Source of the DNA: Mycobacterium sp. 3519A
Lineage (GTDB): Bacteria > Actinomycetota > Actinomycetes > Mycobacteriales > Mycobacteriaceae
NCBI RefSeq assembly: GCF_900240945.1
Contig: NZ_OESG01000014.1
Coordinates: forward strand, 2,090,015 to 2,154,014
DNA: 64,000 nucleotides
Direction of reading: 5' to 3'
Numbering within the stretch: the stretch's first letter is position 1; each line of letters begins with the position of its first letter. Positions 60,505 to 64,000 of the stretch are shown here, piece after piece. The notes beneath the pieces were generated by a model that worked only from the letters and a program-made list of their open reading frames with translations, was not told the DNA's origin and made no database searches. The position numbers and the translations under genes were made by a program.

Positions 60505-61915
60505 TGGTATGGGTGGGGTTGCGGTCGAGGAGGCGGTGGCGGCGGTGCGCGCCGCGCATACCGCGCTGACCGGGCTGACCGCCGAGGCGTTGACCCGTCC
60601 GCAGTTGTTGGCGGTGCTTGATGAGGTCGAGATCTTGTCGTGTCAGTTGCCCGCCCACCGCAATGGGTTGTTGGCCCGGTTGCAGACCCAGGCCACGCCG
60701 AGGGAGTTGGGTGCCAAATCCTGGCGGCAGGTGTTGGCGACCCGGTGGCGGCTGTCGGGTAAGGAGGCGGGTCGGCGGTTGGCCGAGGCCGAGGTGTTGG
60801 CGCCGCGGCACAGCGTGTCGGGGCAGCCGTTGGAGCCGGTGTTGGCCTACACCGCCGCCGCCCAGGCCCATGGGGCGATCACCGGTGAGCATGTCAAGGT
60901 GCTGCGCAAGGCGATGGCCGCGATTCCGGCCGGGGTGGATGTGGCCACCCGCCATCAGGTCGAGGCTGATCTGGTGCGCGCCGCGCTGGGCGTGGGGCCC
61001 AAGGAGTTGAAGGAAGCCGCCTTCCGGCTGGTGTTTCTGCTCGATCAGGACGGCGCCGAACCCGACGATGCCGCGCGTGAACGCCGGCGCGAGGCCACGA
61101 TGGGTCCGCAACAAGCCGACGGCACCTCCCGTCTGACCGTCACGTTGACCCCGGAGGGGCGGGCGATCTGGGAAGCGATCTGGGCGAAGTTGGCCGCTCC
61201 GGGGATGTGTAATCCCGATGATGAGCAGCCCTGTGTGTCGGGCACCCCGACTCAGGAGCAGATCGACGAGGATCAGCGCAGCCTGGGTCAGCGTCAGCAT
61301 GATGCGCTGGTGGTGGCGGGGCGCAGTGTGTTGGAAAGCGGGGCGTTGGGTCAGCACAATGGGGTGGCGACCTCGATCATCATCCGCACCACGCTGCAAG
61401 ATTTGGAACACCGCGCCGGGGTTGGGGTCACCGGTGGCGGCACGGTGGTGCCGTTGCCCACACTGATCCGGATGGCGGCGCGTGCGCACCTGTGGTTGGC
61501 GGTATTCGATGGGGCGACCGGCTCGGCGTTGGAGTTGTTCCGCACCCGTCGCACCGCGTCGGTGGCGCAGCGGATGATGCTGATCGCCCGTGATGGGGGG
61601 TGCACCAAACCGGGGTGCACGGTGCCCGCCTACGGCTGCCAGGTCCACCACGCGGCCGCTGATTGGGCCGATGACGGCCAAACCAACGTCGACGAGCTGG
61701 GGTTGGCGTGCGGGCCGGATAACCGGATGGTCGGCCCCAACAGCTGGAGAACCCGGATGAACGAGCGCCACGAAGTCGAATGGATTCCGCCACCCCACCT
61801 GGACACCGGCCAAACCCGCATCAACACCTACCACACCCCCGAAAAACTCCTCCGCCCACCAGACAACGACCCAGACCCGCCTGACGAGGCGGGATTTCAG
61901 GTGACCGGTTCGTAG
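60497..61915 (+). CDS. DUF222/HNH endonuclease domain protein (13E12 repeat family)
   Basis: A 472-residue mycobacterial 13E12-type protein. DUF222 occupies about residues 20-340 (LTGLTAEALTRPQLLAVLDE, LLARLQTQATPRELGAKSWR). The HNH motif follows: GGCTKPGCTVPAYGCQVHHA with two Cys and the HH pair, then NVDELGLACGPDNRMV. The MFDG start matches the family but places the ATG inside the LexA box; ATG 60509 is an alternative. Several M. tuberculosis members are SOS-induced. The family is multicopy and can recombine. It ends overlapping the small convergent gene by 19 bases. Confidence 0.92.
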   Translation: MFDGMGGVAVEEAVAAVRAAHTALTGLTAEALTRPQLLAVLDEVEILSCQLPAHRNGLLARLQTQATPRELGAKSWRQVLATRWRLSGKEAGRRLAEAEVLAPRHSVSGQPLEPVLAYTAAAQAHGAITGEHVKVLRKAMAAIPAGVDVATRHQVEADLVRAALGVGPKELKEAAFRLVFLLDQDGAEPDDAARERRREATMGPQQADGTSRLTVTLTPEGRAIWEAIWAKLAAPGMCNPDDEQPCVSGTPTQEQIDEDQRSLGQRQHDALVVAGRSVLESGALGQHNGVATSIIIRTTLQDLEHRAGVGVTGGGTVVPLPTLIRMAARAHLWLAVFDGATGSALELFRTRRTASVAQRMMLIARDGGCTKPGCTVPAYGCQVHHAAADWADDGQTNVDELGLACGPDNRMVGPNSWRTRMNERHEVEWIPPPHLDTGQTRINTYHTPEKLLRPPDNDPDPPDEAGFQVTGS

Positions 61916-62124
61916 CCCGGGTTGGTGCCGAGCGACACGCCTGGGTTGGCGCCGGGCGCGTCGTCGGTGAACGACTGGTGCGGCATGGGCCTGCAGTAGG
62001 CGTCCATCGGGGATTGGTCGCCCGAGCAGTAGGGCACACGATCTTCAGGGTCGGCTGCCGCCTGCGGGGCCCCGACGAGCGCGGCAACCGCTGTGAGCAG
62101 GCACGCCGCGAAGATCTTCGCCAT
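61897..62124 (-). CDS. Small secreted protein
   Basis: A 75-residue exported protein. Signal peptide MAKIFAACLLTAVAALVGAP with cleavage near QAAA-DP. The mature part, about 50 residues, has two cysteines (VPYCSGDQSPMDAYCRPMPH) and a repeated NPG motif (GANPGVSLGTNPGYEP). No family recognised, but the short Cys-pair plan resembles other exported mycobacterial peptides. Divergent from ligD with 31 bases between starts. Confidence 0.7.
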   Translation of the reverse strand: MAKIFAACLLTAVAALVGAPQAAADPEDRVPYCSGDQSPMDAYCRPMPHQSFTDDAPGANPGVSLGTNPGYEPVT

Positions 62125-62155
62125 AGTTCAACGGTACGCGGGTATATACCGTGAG

Positions 62156-64000
62156 GTGGTGGATCGATTCGGTCGGGTGAAGCTGACCAACCCGGACAAG
62201 GTGCTGTACCCGGCGACGGGCACCACCAAGGCCGAGGTGTTCGATTACTACGTCAACATCGCCGAGGCGATGCTCCCGCATATCGCAGGCCGCCCCGTCA
62301 CCCGCAAACGCTGGCCCAACGGTGTCGACGAACCGTCGTTCTTCGAAAAGCAGCTCGCCAGTTCGGCGCCCGACTGGCTGGAGCGGGGTTCGATCTCCCA
62401 CAAGTCGGGCACGACGACGTATCCGATCATCAACACCGCCGAAGGGCTGGCGTGGATCGCGCAGCAGGCGTCGCTGGAAGTGCATGTGCCGCAATGGCGA
62501 TTCGTCAGCACGTGGACGCGGGAACATGGCGCCGAGCAGACGCCGGGCCTCGCCACCCGGGTCGTGTTCGACCTGGACCCCGGCGAGGGCGTCACCTTCC
62601 GGCAACTGTGCGAGGTGGCCCACGAGGTCCGCGAGCTCATCACCGGAATCGGGCTCACCACTTACCCATTGACGAGCGGCAGCAAGGGCCTGCACCTGTA
62701 TGTGCCGCTGGAGAAACCGATCAGCTCGCACGGCGCGTCCGTGTTGGCGCGGCGGATCGCGATGCAGTTGGAAAAAACAATGCCCAAGCGGGTGACGGCC
62801 ACCATGACCAAGAGCCTGCGCGCGGGCAAGGTGTTCGTGGACTGGAGCCAGAACAACGCCAACAAGACGACGATCGCGCCGTACTCGCTGCGTGGCCGGG
62901 AGGAGCCCACCGTCGCCGCCCCCCGCACCTGGGACGAAATCGAGGACCCCGACCTGCGGCATCTGCGCTTCGACGAGGTGCTCGAACGCGTCGCACGCGA
63001 CGGTGACCTGTTGGCCGCGATGGACACCGACGCGCCGGTGGCCGACGCGCTCACCACCTACCGCAGCATGCGCGACGCCGGAAAGACCCCCGAACCCGTG
63101 CCGAACCTCGCGCCCACCGCAGGCAACGACGACTTCTTCGTCATCCAGGAGCACCATGCCCGCCGACTGCACTACGACTTCCGGTTGGAGCGCAACGGCG
63201 TGCTCGTCAGTTGGGCCATACCGAAGAATCTGCCCGATACGCCGTCGGTCAACCATCTGGCCGTACACACCGAGGATCACCCGTTCGAGTACGGCAGCTT
63301 CGAGGGTGAGATCCCGAGGGGCGAGTACGGCGGCGGCAAGGTGATCATCTGGGACACCGGCACATACGAGACCGAGAAGTTCCGCGACCATCCGCCCGAC
63401 GGCCCCGCCAAGGGCGGCGAGGTCATAATCACGTTGCACGGCAAGAAGATCGAGGGCCGGTACGCGCTGATCCAGACAGACGGCAAGAACTGGCTGGCGC
63501 ACCGGATGAAGGAGCAGCAGCATCCCCAGGCGGGAGACCTCGCGCCGATGCTCGCGACGGAGGGATCGGTCGCCAAGCTCAAGGCCTCGCAATGGGCGTT
63601 CGAAGGCAAGTGGGATGGTTACCGCGTCATCGCCGAAGTCAACCACGGCCGACTGAACTTGCGCTCTCGCCGCGGCCGCGACGTCACCCGCGAGTATCCG
63701 CAATTCGAGGCGCTGGCCGCCGATCTCGCCGACCATCACGTGATTCTCGACGGCGAAGCGGTGGCGCTCGACCGCAACGGAGTGCCGAGTTTCTCTGAGA
63801 TGCAGAACCGGGCGCGGTCCACTCGGGTCGAGTACTGGGCATTCGACATCCTGTTCCTCGACGGCCGATCCCTGTTGCGCGCCAAGTACTCTGATCGCCG
63901 CAGGCTGCTGGAGGCGTTAGCCGAGGGCGGCGGGCTCATCGTGCCCGACGTCCTGCCCGGTGACGGTCCCGAGGCGATGGAACACGCCCGCGAGCACCGC
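62156..64000 (+). CDS. ligD: ATP-dependent DNA ligase D (NHEJ), 5' part
   Basis: The first 615 codons of a LigD, cut by the right edge. Domain order is the mycobacterial one. Polymerase/primase: VKLTNPDKVLYPATGTTK, metal site VFDLDPGEG, SGSKGLHLYVPL. 3'-phosphoesterase from about residue 320: IQEHHARRLHYDFRLERNGV, HTEDHPFEYGSFEGEIPRGE. Ligase from about 450: catalytic Lys485 in FEGKWDGYR. It fills, trims and seals double-strand breaks with Ku. GTG 62156 or 62159 is the start. The close match to M. tuberculosis LigD is by recollection. Confidence 0.95.
   Translation, partial: MVDRFGRVKLTNPDKVLYPATGTTKAEVFDYYVNIAEAMLPHIAGRPVTRKRWPNGVDEPSFFEKQLASSAPDWLERGSISHKSGTTTYPIINTAEGLAWIAQQASLEVHVPQWRFVSTWTREHGAEQTPGLATRVVFDLDPGEGVTFRQLCEVAHEVRELITGIGLTTYPLTSGSKGLHLYVPLEKPISSHGASVLARRIAMQLEKTMPKRVTATMTKSLRAGKVFVDWSQNNANKTTIAPYSLRGREEPTVAAPRTWDEIEDPDLRHLRFDEVLERVARDGDLLAAMDTDAPVADALTTYRSMRDAGKTPEPVPNLAPTAGNDDFFVIQEHHARRLHYDFRLERNGVLVSWAIPKNLPDTPSVNHLAVHTEDHPFEYGSFEGEIPRGEYGGGKVIIWDTGTYETEKFRDHPPDGPAKGGEVIITLHGKKIEGRYALIQTDGKNWLAHRMKEQQHPQAGDLAPMLATEGSVAKLKASQWAFEGKWDGYRVIAEVNHGRLNLRSRRGRDVTREYPQFEALAADLADHHVILDGEAVALDRNGVPSFSEMQNRARSTRVEYWAFDILFLDGRSLLRAKYSDRRRLLEALAEGGGLIVPDVLPGDGPEAMEHAREHR

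Noticed and set aside
60482..61834. A 450-codon minus-strand frame across the DUF222/HNH gene
   Set aside because: Shadow of the 13E12-type gene, with no domain and low-complexity Gly/Arg/His composition.
62045..63739. A 564-codon minus-strand frame across ligD
   Set aside because: Antisense to a clearly conserved LigD. Only the short secreted protein at 61897-62124 on that strand has gene-like features.

Overview
The window reads as chromosomal DNA of a mycobacterium, most likely a fast-growing Mycolicibacterium-type species. The evidence is very high GC with GTG starts and ATGA/GTGA overlaps, an antigen-85 type esterase, a SigK/RskA pair, an Rv1733c-like membrane protein, a 13E12-type DUF222/HNH protein, Ku and a polymerase-nuclease-ligase LigD, and many FadE-like, F420 and TetR/SDR genes. 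The species call is inference; no rRNA is present.

Layout. (1) 1-9651: a tightly packed forward catabolic cluster. It holds a CoA-transferase tail, two long/short acyl-CoA dehydrogenase pairs, a thiamine-diphosphate enzyme, an aldehyde dehydrogenase, an amidohydrolase and a VOC protein, and looks like CoA-dependent degradation ending in an aldehyde that is oxidised. (2) 9653-16701: SDR, BKACE, cupin, hydrolase, membrane protein, acetyltransferase, and a giant cyclase/ATPase/LuxR regulator. (3) 16860-21036: hsp20 behind a textbook CIRCE operator, then a reverse operon of thiolase, carotenoid oxygenase and a tandem-HxlR regulator. (4) 21237-32097: GAF-ANTAR regulator, small secreted proteins (one with three GDGSVRI repeats), antigen-85 homologue, Rv1733c homologue, dehydrogenase and aldolase, a ureohydrolase/TetR/solute-binding operon, and a hydrolase-TetR pair behind a perfect 23-bp palindrome.

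(5) 32123-34706: a nested mobile-element insertion. One DDE (IS481-like) element of about 1.37 kb sits at the 3' end of tRNA-Arg(CCT) between 16-bp direct repeats. A second IS481 element (1,111 bp, 21-bp perfect inverted repeats, 6-bp TCTAGG duplication) has landed immediately upstream of the first element's transposase start codon. The inner transposase has lost its second catalytic Asp. (6) 34697-46832: small genes, F420-type oxidoreductase, YbdK-type ligase, the sigK-rskA locus with a candidate SigK promoter, an amidohydrolase/permease pair, a gamma-glutamylcyclotransferase/poly-gamma-glutamate hydrolase fusion, and MntH behind a long inverted repeat.

(7) 46867-64000: NAD(P)-binding enzyme, SDR, Ku, then a divergent polyol utilisation island (zinc dehydrogenase, mannitol dehydrogenase and PfkB kinase on the minus strand; SorC regulator, ABC importer and DUF4032 protein on the plus strand), a DUF222/HNH gene under a perfect LexA box, and the 5' part of ligD. 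The two NHEJ genes, Ku and LigD, therefore flank the polyol island. No complete novel defence system or CRISPR array was found. The most interesting points are the nested IS pair, the CIRCE-controlled hsp20, the LexA box containing the start codon of the HNH gene, and the GGCT-PghZ fusion.
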